Of a stretch of DNA of 64,000 nucleotides, positions 19,507 to 29,160 are shown one piece after another. The translations under genes were made by a program, and so were the position numbers. Source of the stretch: Cyanobacteriota bacterium (lineage in GTDB: Bacteria; Cyanobacteriota; Cyanobacteriia; CACIAM-69d). The notes under the pieces were generated by a model. The model saw only the letters and a program-made list of their open reading frames with translations. It was not told where the DNA came from and searched no databases. Location of the stretch: positions 498,120-562,119 of the forward strand of contig JAKRSF010000004.1 of NCBI GenBank assembly GCA_022402445.1, in the 5' to 3' direction. Each line of letters begins with the position of its first letter. Positions within the stretch are counted from its first letter, which is position 1.

Positions 19507-20956
19507 GGAAACCGCCACGGGGGCGATCGCGGGGCCATTTTTGACAACCCGGCGGCGGCTGGCCCTGTGGTATGCGATCGCCACGGCGGTGCTTCTGGTC
19601 CTGGTGGCCTGCGGGTTCTATGGCTACGCTCGGGCCACCTTGATCGAACGGGTGGATGACACCATCGAACATGCCGTTGAACTGGTGGTGCGATCGCTGG
19701 TGGTGGAAACGGCGGAACTGCGGGATCTGGCCGCCCCACCGGGCCTCCAGGGACAAATTCAAGTCACTCGCCCCCGGGTCAATATCGAAGCCAGCTTCCG
19801 GGACAACAGCGGCACCGTCTGGACCGACGTGGAGGACGATCGCATCGACCTGGAATGGTTCAGCCCGCGCGGCGACCTGCTCTGGACCAGCTTTGACCCG
19901 CCCCTGCCGCTGCCCCTCAAGGTCGATCGCCACGGCACCACCGTCCACCTCCCCCACCCCGGCGGCGAGGCCGGTGAACCCATGGTCCTGCGGCAACTGG
20001 CCCAGCCCGTCCACAGCCAAAATCAACTGCTGGGCTACCTGCGGGTGAGCCACCCCTGGTTTGAGGTGTCGCGCCCGGTGCGGCGGCTGGTGCTGGAACT
20101 GGGCCTGGGCACCGGCGCGCTGGTGGTCACCGTGGCCGTGGTGGGCTGGTGGCTGTCGGGCATTGCCATGGAGCCGGTGCGCGAATCCTACCAGCGGCTG
20201 CGCCAGTTCACCGCCGACGCCTCCCACGAACTGCGCAACCCCATCGCCACGATCCAAACCCAGGTGCAAGTCGCCCTCGCCACCCCGGAGCCGACCCTGG
20301 GGCGATCGCAACTGGAAACCCTCGAACGACTGACCCGCCGCCTGGGACGCTTGGTGGAGGATTTATTATTTTTGGCCCGCCAGGACAGCCCACCGGGGGA
20401 TGCCCAGGGGAACCACCTAGGGGAGGCCGTGCCCCTGGATGAACTGCTGGCGGCGGTGATCGAAGAGCAGCAGGCGATCGCCCAACAGCGCCACATTCGC
20501 CTCGATCTGGAACTCGATGCCCTAGAACTCGATCGCCTCGATGCCCTCGATCCGGCAGAGGCGGCGGCGGCCCTGTGTGTCCGGGGCGATCGCGATCGCC
20601 TCGCGCGGCTGTTCGTGAACCTTCTCGACAACGCCCTCCAATACACCCCTCCGGGCGGCCGCATCACCGTCCTGCTGGATCGGCCCCCACCCCCCGAACC
20701 GGGCTGGCGCATCCAAATCCAAGACACGGGCATCGGCATCCCCCCCGACGCCATCCCCCTCCTGTTTGAACGGTTCTACCGCGTCGATCCGTCCCGCCGC
20801 CGCCCCGACAGCCCCACGGGCGATCGCTCCACCGGCACGGGTCTTGGCCTCGCGATCGCCCAGGCCATCGTCCGCCAACACGGGGGCCGCATCGCGATCG
20901 CCAGCCAGCCCGACCAGGGCACCACCGTCACCGTCACCTTGCCCCCCATGGCCTAA
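19493..20956 (+). CDS. Membrane sensor histidine kinase
   Basis: A 487-residue two-component kinase. Membrane helices at about 24-44 and 188-222 flank a periplasmic sensor region of about 130 residues. A short linker leads to the dimerisation domain with His245 in FTADASHELRNPIATIQ, and the ATPase domain has the N box NLLDNALQYTPPGG and G boxes DTGIGIPPD and GTGLGLAIAQ. The H box reads ELRNP where most kinases have ELRTP. The arrangement resembles OmpR-partner kinases such as NrsS. ATG 19493 follows a GAGGGGGG site and overlaps the preceding glucanase-like gene by 14 bp. No response regulator gene is adjacent. Confidence 0.9.
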   Translation: MIAARETATGAIAGPFLTTRRRLALWYAIATAVLLVLVACGFYGYARATLIERVDDTIEHAVELVVRSLVVETAELRDLAAPPGLQGQIQVTRPRVNIEASFRDNSGTVWTDVEDDRIDLEWFSPRGDLLWTSFDPPLPLPLKVDRHGTTVHLPHPGGEAGEPMVLRQLAQPVHSQNQLLGYLRVSHPWFEVSRPVRRLVLELGLGTGALVVTVAVVGWWLSGIAMEPVRESYQRLRQFTADASHELRNPIATIQTQVQVALATPEPTLGRSQLETLERLTRRLGRLVEDLLFLARQDSPPGDAQGNHLGEAVPLDELLAAVIEEQQAIAQQRHIRLDLELDALELDRLDALDPAEAAAALCVRGDRDRLARLFVNLLDNALQYTPPGGRITVLLDRPPPPEPGWRIQIQDTGIGIPPDAIPLLFERFYRVDPSRRRPDSPTGDRSTGTGLGLAIAQAIVRQHGGRIAIASQPDQGTTVTVTLPPMA

Positions 20957-20981
20957 TCCCCACGGATCTGCAACGGAATCG

Positions 20982-21026
20982 CGGGGACTGGGCGGGGACT
21001 GGGCGGGGTTTCCCCGCCCCTACGGT
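20982..21026. repeat. Tandem 11-bp units leading into a GC-rich hairpin repeat
   Basis: Two copies of CGGGGACTGGG (20982-20992 and 20993-21003) run into the perfect hairpin GGGCGGGG-TTT-CCCCGCCC (21001-21019), followed by CCCCTACGGT. The hairpin plus CCCCTACGG matches a repeat type common in cyanobacterial genomes; a relative with the same tail is at 62653-62703. It may also act as a terminator for the kinase gene, although no T tract follows. Confidence 0.55.
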
Positions 21027-21174
21027 TGGTTGCACGAAACCCTATCGACGGATGGCCCCCCATCCCCTAGACTGGCGACAGCGAAATGCGTTACAAAACG
21101 CAATAAACTCGCAATCCTAAACCCTCCCCATCCCGCTGCGGTCGCCCCCATCTCCCCTATCGCCCTTCCCCGCC

Positions 21175-21702
21175 ATGAGCCCCGACGCCGTTGTCCCTTC
21201 GACCCTTTTTCTCACGCTGCTGATGGGAATTGGGCTACTCTTTTTCATCCGCGCCTCCGTTAAGGACCGCACCGAAATCGCCCAGTTCGCCATCGATCGC
21301 CCCGAACCTGCCCTGCGGGATGCCCTGCGCCAATACTTCGCCGATCGCGGCTATCAACCCATCGCCGTCGATACCGAGCGCGATCGCGTCACCCTCGAAG
21401 GATTCGTTAGCCCCAGCCTGCCCCTCGCCCTCTTCCTGAGCCTGCTCGCCGCGATCGGCCTGGGGTGCCTCGGCCTCATCCTGGTCCAACTGCTGCCCCC
21501 CTACGGCTTTGCCCCCATGGCGATCGTCCTGATGGCCCCCGTCGCCGGGTGGTTCTACTGGCGCAAAGCGGGCCGCCTCGAACAGGTCCAAATCGCCAGC
21601 GGCCCCGCCAGCGGCGACGATCAACCCCGCACCCTGAAAGTCATGGCTCACCGGGACGAAATCGCCACCCTGAGGGAAACTTTGAATCTAAAGGAAACCT
21701 AA
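21175..21702 (+). CDS. Complex C cofactor assembly protein, subunit B family (CCB2/CCB4-like)
   Basis: A 175-residue membrane protein resembling cyanobacterial homologues of the plastid CCB2/CCB4 factors, which help attach heme c(i) to cytochrome b6 on the thylakoid. An N-terminal helix (about 8-24) is followed by the cytosolic or lumenal stretch FIRASVKDRTEIAQF and QYFADRGYQPIAVD, then a hairpin of two helices at about 84-128, ending FYWRKAGRLEQVQI. This order matches the family. It stands alone between a kinase and a DUF3155 gene. Start ATG 21175 gives the family N-terminus; alternatives were not needed. Confidence 0.78.
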   Translation: MSPDAVVPSTLFLTLLMGIGLLFFIRASVKDRTEIAQFAIDRPEPALRDALRQYFADRGYQPIAVDTERDRVTLEGFVSPSLPLALFLSLLAAIGLGCLGLILVQLLPPYGFAPMAIVLMAPVAGWFYWRKAGRLEQVQIASGPASGDDQPRTLKVMAHRDEIATLRETLNLKET

Positions 21703-21711
21703 GAAAAATGA

Positions 21712-21752
21712 CCGTTCGCCCCAAAAAGTAACAACCTACTCTTGGCGAACGG
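21712..21752. other. Inverted repeat downstream of the complex C assembly gene
   Basis: A perfect 9-bp stem, CCGTTCGCC (21712-21720) with GGCGAACGG (21744-21752), around a 23-base AT-rich loop, starting ten bases after the stop codon. It could be a transcript end structure, but no T tract follows. Confidence 0.35.
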
Positions 21753-21933
21753 CCATGCTATCGCTACAATCCCAAGCAAGTTCGGTCGAATACGCACCCA
21801 AAATAGACGCCAACCGGACCTAGCCACGGGCAAACCTCAAACACTTCGGGCATTGCCGAGCGCGGAGGGGAATGAAGTTAGAACGATCAATAACGATCTA
21901 TCTGAAGCTCAATCGGGGAGAATTTCGAGGCCC

Positions 21934-22245
21934 CTAGCCCGTGACGGCCACCGGCAGAACCTCCTGTTCCTCCCACTCCCGCAGGCTCGGAAACAGGAAA
22001 TGATTCTCCTCAACGTACTGGGCACCGAACAGCCCTTTCTCCGCCCAAAAGTACCGATCAGTGGTATGCTCGTTACGCCGAACGAGGACTAGGGCAGGAG
22101 GAGCAATTCCTTCAGCCTTAATAAACTTGCGTGCTGCCGTGACCGGTTTATCCTCGCCACTCTCGATGCTAAACTGGGGCACGTTTTCCAGGATTCTCCG
22201 GCCTTCCTGGCGACGACGACTCTTCCGCTTGCGTCTCCTAGCCAA
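21934..22245 (-). CDS. DUF3155 family protein
   Basis: A 103-residue basic protein of the cyanobacterial DUF3155 family, function unknown. It opens with the very basic stretch LARRRKRKSRRRQEGRRIL, suggestive of nucleic acid or membrane surface contact. The rest carries the conserved-looking strings ESGEDKPVTAARKFI, GIAPPALVLVRRNEHTTDR and YFWAEKGLFGAQYVEENHFL. The start is taken as TTG 22245 because GGGAGG lies eight bases upstream and the family usually begins MARRRKRKSRRR; a TTG 24 bases further upstream lacks a site. A near-consensus promoter is at 22299-22327. Confidence 0.82.
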   Translation of the reverse strand: MARRRKRKSRRRQEGRRILENVPQFSIESGEDKPVTAARKFIKAEGIAPPALVLVRRNEHTTDRYFWAEKGLFGAQYVEENHFLFPSLREWEEQEVLPVAVTG

Positions 22246-22298
22246 ACTACCAACCTCCCGTAGCGACAAGTGTAGTTATAGTTACAAAAACCGAGCAA

Positions 22299-22327
22299 AG
22301 TATATCCGCTTTGGGCCTTTTTTACAA
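22299..22327 (-). promoter_or_regulatory. Sigma-70 type promoter of the DUF3155 gene
   Basis: On the reverse strand TTGTAA (22322-22327) and TATACT (22299-22304) are separated by exactly 17 bases. The predicted transcript starts near 22291, giving a leader of about 45 bases that contains the GGGAGG ribosome site. It sits in an AT-rich island within GC-rich DNA. Found by eye. Confidence 0.65.
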
Positions 22328-22384
22328 CTTGTTTTAGGGGTTTTCTAGGGACATTCAGGGCGGATTGGTAGCAGAAGCGACGAT

Positions 22385-22477
22385 TTACTCGGTTTTTGAC
22401 GATTTTTCGGATGCCGCCACAATGCCCGGAATTTCGTCGGGGGGCCACGATTTTACGGGTTCTTTCTTTACAATCAA
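22385..22477 (-). CDS. Possible 31-residue peptide upstream of DUF3155
   Basis: A short frame from TTG 22477 to TAA 22385 encodes LIVKKEPVKSWPPDEIPGIV plus eleven more residues. The balanced Lys/Glu/Ile/Val content looks more like protein than the Ala/Pro/Arg-rich accidental frames nearby, and GGAA lies about six bases upstream. It is on the same strand as DUF3155 but upstream of that gene's promoter. No family recognised; it may be a chance frame. Confidence 0.2.
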   Translation of the reverse strand: MIVKKEPVKSWPPDEIPGIVAASEKSSKTE

Positions 22478-22565
22478 ATCAATTCCATCGGCGTGGATTC
22501 GGTGGGGGCCTTGGGGCCGTGCCGGGGCCGGGGATTTGTTTTGAAGGGGTTTATGGTGATCCCTG

Positions 22566-24188
22566 ATGGCTGAGGGGGCGGTGGCGATCGCGGGATTGGC
22601 GGGAGAGGGGGATGAGGGCATGGGGGCGATCGCGAGTCCGGCGTTGGTGGAGTTGTGCCGTGCCCAGGTGGATTTGCTGACGGGCAGTTTTGGGGCGACG
22701 CTGGCGATTGTGTATTTGGCGCGTCCGCAGGGGACTGGGGATGGGCCGATGGGGCTGGTGCCGGTGGTGATGTATCCGGAGCGGCTGGGGGCGGTGCGGG
22801 CGTTGGGGGCGGCGCGGCGCGATCGCCCTGGGGAACTGTTTGTGGATCCGCTGGGGGGGACGGAGTTGGATCCGTTGGGGGATGGGGCTGAACCGATGGC
22901 GGCGGCGACGGCTCGACCGGGGGGGCGCGATCGCGCGGCGGCCCGTCCGCCGGAACGGGTGGCGTTGGCGGGGGAGGGGTCGGTGCTGACGAATCGGCTG
23001 GTGGTGCCCCTGGTGCAGAAGGGGGCGATGTTGGGGGTGCTGGCGCTGGATCGGCCAACGGTGCCCTGGACCACCTGGGAGCGGGGGCAGATTGATCGGG
23101 TAGCCCAGACGTTGGCGCTGGCTTGCGGGCTCGATCGCGATCGCCAGTGGTTTGAGGGGGCCTACGATCGCCAGCGGCAGATTGGGGCCTATCAGCGGGA
23201 TTTGCTCCATGATTTGCTGCACCAGTTCCGCAATCCCCTGACGGCGGTGCGGACGTTTGGCAAGCTGTTGCTGCGCCGGTTGCAGGGCCAGGAGCGGGAG
23301 GGGGCGATCGCGGCGAATCTGCTGCGGGAAAGTGAGCGGCTCCAGCAGATTGCCCTTCAGGTGGTGCAGGCGATTGATATTGATCTAGAGGGGGCTGGGG
23401 GCGATCGCGGGGCTTCAGCGGCGACGGTCCCGACCTTGGGGGTGTTGGCGTTGGCGGCGGGCGATCCAGGGGATGGGGCGGGGGTGGATCCGGGAGCGGG
23501 GGCGATGCCGACGGGGAAGCCTGTGGCCCTGTTGCCCGGTGCGGCTCCGGCGATCGCGGCGGTGGGGGAGGGGGCCTGTGCGATCGCGGCGGTGTGGCAG
23601 GGGGCGATCGCGGCGGCGGAGGCGGTGGCCCTGGAGCGATCGCTCACCTTTGCGGCGGCGGCCCCGGAATCCTGGCCTCGGGTGCGGGGGGATGGGCGGC
23701 TGTGGCGGGAGGTGTTGGGCAATGTGCTCGACAATGCCATTAAATATGCGGCTCCGGGGGGCCAGGTGCGGGCGATCGCCCAGGTGATTGATCCCTGTCC
23801 GCTGCCGGTGGACCCAACCAATCCCGCCATGGATCCGGAGGGGGGCCTGGGCCGTGCGCCCCGGTCGATCGCGCCGGTGCCGGGGGGATCTTATATTGCG
23901 ATCGCGGTGACCAATAGCGGGCCGCCGATTCCGCCGGAGGATTTGCCGAGTTTGTTTGAGCGCCATTACCGGGGCAGCCGCGCGGCGGGGCCGATCGAGG
24001 GGAGCGGCCTGGGGTTGGCGATCGTGCGGGAGTTGGTGGAGCGGATGGGGGGCGCGATCGAGCTGTTTAGTCCCGCGATCGCCGCCATTCCCGGTGCGGT
24101 GCCGGAGGGGGCGATCGCGCCGGATGCCCCGCCCCAGGGCACCACGGTTCTGCTGTGGCTGGCGATCGCCCCGTCGGATCCCCCCTAG
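22566..24188 (+). CDS. GAF-type sensor histidine kinase, Hik2/CSK-like
   Basis: A 540-residue soluble kinase. An N-terminal GAF-like domain (about 20-195; LVVPLVQKGAMLGVLALDRP) precedes a dimerisation domain with His219 in LLHDLLHQFRNPLTAVRTFG, a form of the H box that resembles Hik2 and the chloroplast sensor kinase CSK, which respond to plastoquinone redox state. The ATPase region has NVLDNAIKYAAPGG, the FERHYRG stretch and GSGLGLAIV. Between the two catalytic parts lies an Ala/Gly-rich linker (about 275-365) much of which is encoded by HIP1 copies (Ala-Ile-Ala). The Hik2 link is by H-box resemblance and therefore moderate. Confidence 0.85.
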   Translation: MAEGAVAIAGLAGEGDEGMGAIASPALVELCRAQVDLLTGSFGATLAIVYLARPQGTGDGPMGLVPVVMYPERLGAVRALGAARRDRPGELFVDPLGGTELDPLGDGAEPMAAATARPGGRDRAAARPPERVALAGEGSVLTNRLVVPLVQKGAMLGVLALDRPTVPWTTWERGQIDRVAQTLALACGLDRDRQWFEGAYDRQRQIGAYQRDLLHDLLHQFRNPLTAVRTFGKLLLRRLQGQEREGAIAANLLRESERLQQIALQVVQAIDIDLEGAGGDRGASAATVPTLGVLALAAGDPGDGAGVDPGAGAMPTGKPVALLPGAAPAIAAVGEGACAIAAVWQGAIAAAEAVALERSLTFAAAAPESWPRVRGDGRLWREVLGNVLDNAIKYAAPGGQVRAIAQVIDPCPLPVDPTNPAMDPEGGLGRAPRSIAPVPGGSYIAIAVTNSGPPIPPEDLPSLFERHYRGSRAAGPIEGSGLGLAIVRELVERMGGAIELFSPAIAAIPGAVPEGAIAPDAPPQGTTVLLWLAIAPSDPP

Positions 24189-24291
24189 ACCCGTGGGACA
24201 ATGGCCCCAGATCATCCCAGATGATCAAGGATGATCGAGACCATCGCCGGACCATCGCCCCGGCCTACACACGTTACGCAGGGCAAGGAAA

Positions 24292-25188
24292 TTGGCCAAT
24301 AGTTGGTGGGAAATTACCGTCCGCTGCCACTCGGATCTAGAGGAGAGCGCCTTTTGGCGGATGGAGCAATTTGGTTGTAAAGGCACCTCCGTCAGCGGTA
24401 AGGGGCGGCAATACACCGTCGCCGCCTACATTTTGCAGGAGCGCGCCCAGTTGATGGATCTGTCGGCCCTGGCCCTGGCCCTGCGCCAAGATGCCCTGGT
24501 GTTGGGCATTGCGGAACCGACGGTCACCTGGAAGTTGATCGATGAGGAGGACTGGTCCAGCAGTTGGAAGGACCATTGGGAACCCCAGGAAATTGGCGAT
24601 CGCTTCCTGATCTGCCCCGCATGGCAAACGCCACCGGAGTCGGCGGGCGATCGCGCGATTTTGCGCCTGGATCCGGGGGTGGCCTTTGGCACCGGTGCCC
24701 ACGCCACGACGCAGCTTTGCCTTGAATCGCTGGAAATTCGCTTTGATGGGGAGCCGACGGACGCGATCGTGGCGGATATTGGCTGTGGGTCCGGCATCCT
24801 CGCGATCGGTGCATTGATGCTCGGGGCGCAGCAAGCCTACGCCGTGGACATTGACCCGATCGCCGTGCGGGCGGCCCGCTCCAACCGCGATCTCAACGAC
24901 ATCCCGCCGGAGCGCATGATCGTCGAGCCCGGCTCCCTCAGCGACCTCACGGAACTGCTCAAGGGGCAGCCGGTGGATGGCTTTTTCTGCAATATTTTGG
25001 CGGAGGTCATTATTGATTTGATTCCCCACATGGCCGCCATTTCCAAAAAGACCACCTGGGGGGTCATTAGCGGCGTTTTGGCGGAGCAAGTTAAGCCCAT
25101 CCACGATGTGTTGGAGCAGAATGATTGGATTGTGGCGACCCTCTGGAAACGGAAGGAATGGTGCTGTTTTAATATCCGCCGTTCCTAA
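24292..25188 (+). CDS. prmA: Ribosomal protein L11 methyltransferase
   Basis: PrmA trimethylates ribosomal protein L11 using S-adenosylmethionine. The protein has 298 residues, the family length. The N-terminal recognition domain begins [19 protein letters not shown]. The SAM-binding motif [20 protein letters not shown] is at about 160-180, preceded by [19 protein letters not shown], and the catalytic-core motif [10 protein letters not shown] follows at about 232. The start is TTG 24292 (AAGGAA directly upstream, close spacing). It is convergent with metH; a dispersed repeat separates them. Confidence 0.94.
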   Translation: MANSWWEITVRCHSDLEESAFWRMEQFGCKGTSVSGKGRQYTVAAYILQERAQLMDLSALALALRQDALVLGIAEPTVTWKLIDEEDWSSSWKDHWEPQEIGDRFLICPAWQTPPESAGDRAILRLDPGVAFGTGAHATTQLCLESLEIRFDGEPTDAIVADIGCGSGILAIGALMLGAQQAYAVDIDPIAVRAARSNRDLNDIPPERMIVEPGSLSDLTELLKGQPVDGFFCNILAEVIIDLIPHMAAISKKTTWGVISGVLAEQVKPIHDVLEQNDWIVATLWKRKEWCCFNIRRS

Positions 25189-25216
25189 TGGTTTGATTCT
25201 GGAATTGGGCTGATTG

Positions 25217-25292
25217 GGGTAGGGTGCGTTCGGTCCTTTAATTCAACGCGATCGCGTCGCCATGCCGAACGCACCGACAGCCCCAGATCAAC
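25217..25292 (-). repeat. Dispersed palindromic repeat, copy 2
   Basis: Reverse-oriented copy of the element at 3629-3706. Read on the reverse strand it starts GTTGATCTGGGG, continues into GGTGCGTTCGG, and ends CCGAACGCACCCTACC. The arms and outer flank are conserved while the centre differs and holds a HIP1-like site. It fills the gap between the convergent ends of prmA and metH. Confidence 0.7.
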
Positions 25293-25315
25293 AGCTCAAC
25301 GGGCTCTAATTCGCA

Positions 25316-28300
25316 TCAGGTGCTGAAATATTTCGCCGCCGGATGGTAGGCCACGATCGCGGTGGTGGACTGTTCTGGATAAAGCTGTTCGCTCTCGTCC
25401 ATGTGGAGGCCAATGCGATCGCTCCCGAGCAGATCCAACTGTTTGTACTGATCCTGCATATTCGGGCAGGCGGGATAGCCAAAGCTGTAGCGGGATCCTT
25501 GGTAGCGCTGGGCGAGAATGTCGCGGATATTGTCCGGTTCTAAATCGCCGTAGCCCAGTTCGCTGCGGATGCGGGCATGGAGCCATTCCGCCAGGGCTTC
25601 CGCCACCTGGACCGCGAGCCCATGGAAGTACAAATAGTCCGTATATTGGTTGGCCGCAAAAAGACTTTGGGCAAATTCCGTGGCAATGTCGCCGACGGTG
25701 ACCGCCTGCATCGGAAACACATCCACCTGGCCGCTGTCCCGCGTGGCGAAAAAGTCCGCAATGCACAGCCGCCGCATGGATTTTTGGCGCGGAAATTCAA
25801 AGGATTGAACCGGCTCTAAATCCCGCACATTGGCCCCCTTTTCAATGGCCGCCGGGTCATAAATGTAAAGCGTATTGCCCTGTGCATTGCAGGGGAAATA
25901 GCCATAGACCACCTGGGGATGCAGCAGGTTCTCCGCGATCGCCCGCGATCGCCACTGGTCCAGGATGGGATGCACCGTTTCCTGGAGGAATTGGTTGTAC
26001 TCCTCCCGGCTTTGGTCGCGCGGTTTACGGAACTGCCATTGACCGGCGAATAATGCCTGCAAATCGAGGTAATTGAACACGTCCGCCAGGGGGATTTCAT
26101 CGCCCTTGAGGATGCGCGTCCCCCAGAAGGGTGGTACGGGGCGATCGAGCTCTAGGGTCACCGCCTCGGAACGCTGGGTATCCGCGATCGCCGGTTCCGC
26201 CGGATCTGCTGAAACCTTCTCGGGTGCCGGTTCCTCCGCGATCGCCGCCGGTTGCGCCTCCGCCAAATCCCCCTGGAAACCGGTGGCATCGTCCCAAAGC
26301 CCCGCCGCCTTTGCCGGCATGAGCTTATCCATGAAATTCAAATCCGCAAAGGCATCTTTACCGTAAATCACCCGCCCTTGATACACCGCCTGACAGTCGT
26401 TATGGACAAATTTCGGAGTCAGGGCCGCCCCCCCCAAAATCACCGGCACCGAAATGCCCCGCTCATTAAATGTGGCTAAATTGTCCTTCATGAACGCCGT
26501 GGATTTCACCAACAAACCGCTCATGGCGATGCAGTCCGGGCGATGCTCCTCATAGGCATCAATGATATTTTCCACCGGCTGCTTAATGCCCAGATTAATC
26601 ACCCGATAGCCATTATTGGTGAGGATAATGTCCACCAAATTCTTGCCAATGTCGTGGACATCCCCCTTGACCGTAGCGATCAAGAACGTGCCCTTGGCAT
26701 TACTGACCCCCGACTCGGATTTTTCCATGTGGGGTTCCAGGTAGGCGACGGCGCTTTTCATGGTTTCCGCCGACTGCAACACGAAGGGCAATTGCATCTG
26801 ACCGGAAGCAAATAAATCCCCCACCACCTTCATGCCATCTAGCAGGAACGTATTAATAATTTCCAGGGGAGGATATTGGGCCAGGGCCTGATCGAGCACC
26901 GGCTCTAGGCCAATGCGTTCGCCGTCGATAATGTGGCGCTTGAGCTTTTCTTCGAGGGGCAACTGTTCATCCACCCCCGCATCCCGTTTGGTGGTTTTCC
27001 CCTCAAACAGTTGGGTCAATTTCCCGAGGGGATCGTAGGTGCAAATGTCCCCGTCGAATTGGCGGCGATCGTAGATCAAATCCCGGCAGATTTGCTGGTG
27101 GTCCGGCTCAATTTTGCTCAGGGGCAGGATCTTGGCGGCACTGACGATCGCGGCATCCATCCCCGCCTCCATGCACTCGTGGAGGAACATGGAATTGAGC
27201 ACCTGACGGGCCGCCGGATTCAGGCCAAAGGAAATATTAGAAACCCCCAGAAGAATGTGGCAACCGGGCAGATTTTCGCGGATGCGGCGGATCGATTCCA
27301 CCGTCGCCGCCCCATTGGCCCGATCCTCCTCGATGCCCGTGGAAATGGGCAGGGCGAGGGTATCAAAAAAGATTTCGTGGGGCGGAATGCCGAATTCCAC
27401 CGCCTGACGGTAGGCCCGCTGGGCGATCGCGAATTTCTGGTCAGCGGTGCGTGCCATGCCCTGCTCATCGATGGTGCCGATGACCACCCCCGCGCCGTAC
27501 TGTTTCGCCAGGGCCAGCACCTGCAAAAAGCGCTCTTCGCCGTCCTCGTAGTTGGTGGAGTTGAGGATGCACTTGCCCCCGGCCACCTTGAGGCCCGCCT
27601 CCATCTTGGTCCATTCCGTGGAGTCGAGCATGAGGGGCAAGGTCACGTTAGTCACCAGGCGCGACACCAATTCGTGCATGTCCGCCTCCCCGTCGCGCCC
27701 CACATAATCCACGTTCACATCCAAGACGTGGGCTCCTTCCTTCACCTGGGCCTTGGCGAGGGCGATCAACCCATCCCAGTCTTCCGCGTTGAGGAGATCG
27801 CGGCATTTCTTCGAGCCGCTGGCGTTGAGCCGTTCCCCCACAATTAGAAAAGAGTTGTCCTGCTCGTAGGGTTGGGCGCTGTAGATGGAGGCCGCCGAGG
27901 GCACATAGGCCAAATCCGTGGGGGTGGCTTCCGCGTCGGAGAGTTGACCGGCGGCCCGTTCGCACGATCGCCGGACGGCGCGCGGTTTCGGGTTCAGGGT
28001 CGGCGCGATCGCGGCCAACTGGGCAATATGATCCGGCGTGGTGCCGCAGCAGCCCCCCACCACCTGCACCCCAAGATCCTCCACGAACCGGTGCAGGGCC
28101 ATGCGCAGCTCAATGGGCGAGAGTTTGTAGTGGGCCACGCCGCCGATATTTTCCGGCAGCCCCGCGTTGGGAATGCAGGAAATCACAAAGGGGGCATTTT
28201 CCGACAAATATCGAATATGTTCCGTCATGCGATCCGGCCCCGTGGCGCAGTTGAGCCCCAGGATATCGATCGCGAAAGGCTCCAGAATTGCCACCACGGC

Positions 28301-29011
28301 GCTGATGTCACTGCCCACCAGCATCGTCCCCGTGGTTTCCATGGTCACGGACACCATCAGGGGCAGACGGCTCCCCCGCGATCGGAACGTATCCTCGATG
28401 CCATTGAGGGCCGCCTTGATTTGCAGCACATCCTGGCAGGTTTCCACAATCAGCAGATCCGCGCCCCCGTCAAACAAACCCGCCGCCTGTTCCGCATAGG
28501 CCGCGCGCATGGAATCAAAATCAATGTGGCCCAGGGTCGGCAGCTTAGTTCCCGGCCCCATGGAGCCCGCCACAAAGCGCGGTTTTTCCGGCGTGGAATA
28601 GTCCTGGGCCAAGTCCTTCGCCAGGGCCGCCGCCGTTTTGTTCAGCTCATAGGCGCGATCGCCCAGGTCATATTCCGCCAGAACGATCGACGTGCCGCCA
28701 AAGGTATCCGTCTCAATGACATCCGCCCCCGCCTCTAGGTATTTGCGATGGACATAGGCCACCGCCTCGGGTTTGGTGACCACCAGATATTCATTGCAGC
28801 CCTCGTAGTGGGCACCGCCAAAATCCTCCGCCGTCAGATCCTGGGCCTGGAGCAGGGTGCCCATGCCGCCGTCGAACACCAGCACCGGGCGATCGCGGTG
28901 GTGCAGACGCTCTAGGAAGGGGGAACGGATAGCCATCGGAGCCGGGGGGGTCGTCGTCAGCGCAGTCGTCATCGGAGTCATCGGGGAAGAGGATGTCGCG
29001 GAGGCGGCCAT
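25316..29011 (-). CDS. metH: Cobalamin-dependent methionine synthase
   Basis: MetH transfers a methyl group from methyltetrahydrofolate through cobalamin to homocysteine. The full module order is present in 1231 residues. The homocysteine domain has zinc ligands in GLNCATG and [13 protein letters not shown]. The pterin domain ([20 protein letters not shown]), the B12-binding domain ([14 protein letters not shown], with the axial His) and the C-terminal reactivation domain follow. An Ala/Pro/Glu-rich linker of about 65 residues (near 897-962) joins the last two. The N-terminus is uncertain: the first 25 residues are Ser/Thr/Pro-rich, and ATG 28936 ([11 protein letters not shown]) would fit the family better. 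No cobalamin riboswitch was recognised upstream. Confidence 0.95.
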   Translation of the reverse strand: MAASATSSSPMTPMTTALTTTPPAPMAIRSPFLERLHHRDRPVLVFDGGMGTLLQAQDLTAEDFGGAHYEGCNEYLVVTKPEAVAYVHRKYLEAGADVIETDTFGGTSIVLAEYDLGDRAYELNKTAAALAKDLAQDYSTPEKPRFVAGSMGPGTKLPTLGHIDFDSMRAAYAEQAAGLFDGGADLLIVETCQDVLQIKAALNGIEDTFRSRGSRLPLMVSVTMETTGTMLVGSDISAVVAILEPFAIDILGLNCATGPDRMTEHIRYLSENAPFVISCIPNAGLPENIGGVAHYKLSPIELRMALHRFVEDLGVQVVGGCCGTTPDHIAQLAAIAPTLNPKPRAVRRSCERAAGQLSDAEATPTDLAYVPSAASIYSAQPYEQDNSFLIVGERLNASGSKKCRDLLNAEDWDGLIALAKAQVKEGAHVLDVNVDYVGRDGEADMHELVSRLVTNVTLPLMLDSTEWTKMEAGLKVAGGKCILNSTNYEDGEERFLQVLALAKQYGAGVVIGTIDEQGMARTADQKFAIAQRAYRQAVEFGIPPHEIFFDTLALPISTGIEEDRANGAATVESIRRIRENLPGCHILLGVSNISFGLNPAARQVLNSMFLHECMEAGMDAAIVSAAKILPLSKIEPDHQQICRDLIYDRRQFDGDICTYDPLGKLTQLFEGKTTKRDAGVDEQLPLEEKLKRHIIDGERIGLEPVLDQALAQYPPLEIINTFLLDGMKVVGDLFASGQMQLPFVLQSAETMKSAVAYLEPHMEKSESGVSNAKGTFLIATVKGDVHDIGKNLVDIILTNNGYRVINLGIKQPVENIIDAYEEHRPDCIAMSGLLVKSTAFMKDNLATFNERGISVPVILGGAALTPKFVHNDCQAVYQGRVIYGKDAFADLNFMDKLMPAKAAGLWDDATGFQGDLAEAQPAAIAEEPAPEKVSADPAEPAIADTQRSEAVTLELDRPVPPFWGTRILKGDEIPLADVFNYLDLQALFAGQWQFRKPRDQSREEYNQFLQETVHPILDQWRSRAIAENLLHPQVVYGYFPCNAQGNTLYIYDPAAIEKGANVRDLEPVQSFEFPRQKSMRRLCIADFFATRDSGQVDVFPMQAVTVGDIATEFAQSLFAANQYTDYLYFHGLAVQVAEALAEWLHARIRSELGYGDLEPDNIRDILAQRYQGSRYSFGYPACPNMQDQYKQLDLLGSDRIGLHMDESEQLYPEQSTTAIVAYHPAAKYFST

Positions 29012-29160
29012 GGTGTACGGAAGGGGTGCCGGTTAGGATTGCCGGGGGGCGGGGATGAGGGATTGTAATTGTCCATTGTGCCGGATTCCGACCGACCCGG
29101 TGAACTAGCCGCGCCGCAATGGGTCAAGTTAAAACTCAAAGGGAACCAGGAGCACCCCCC

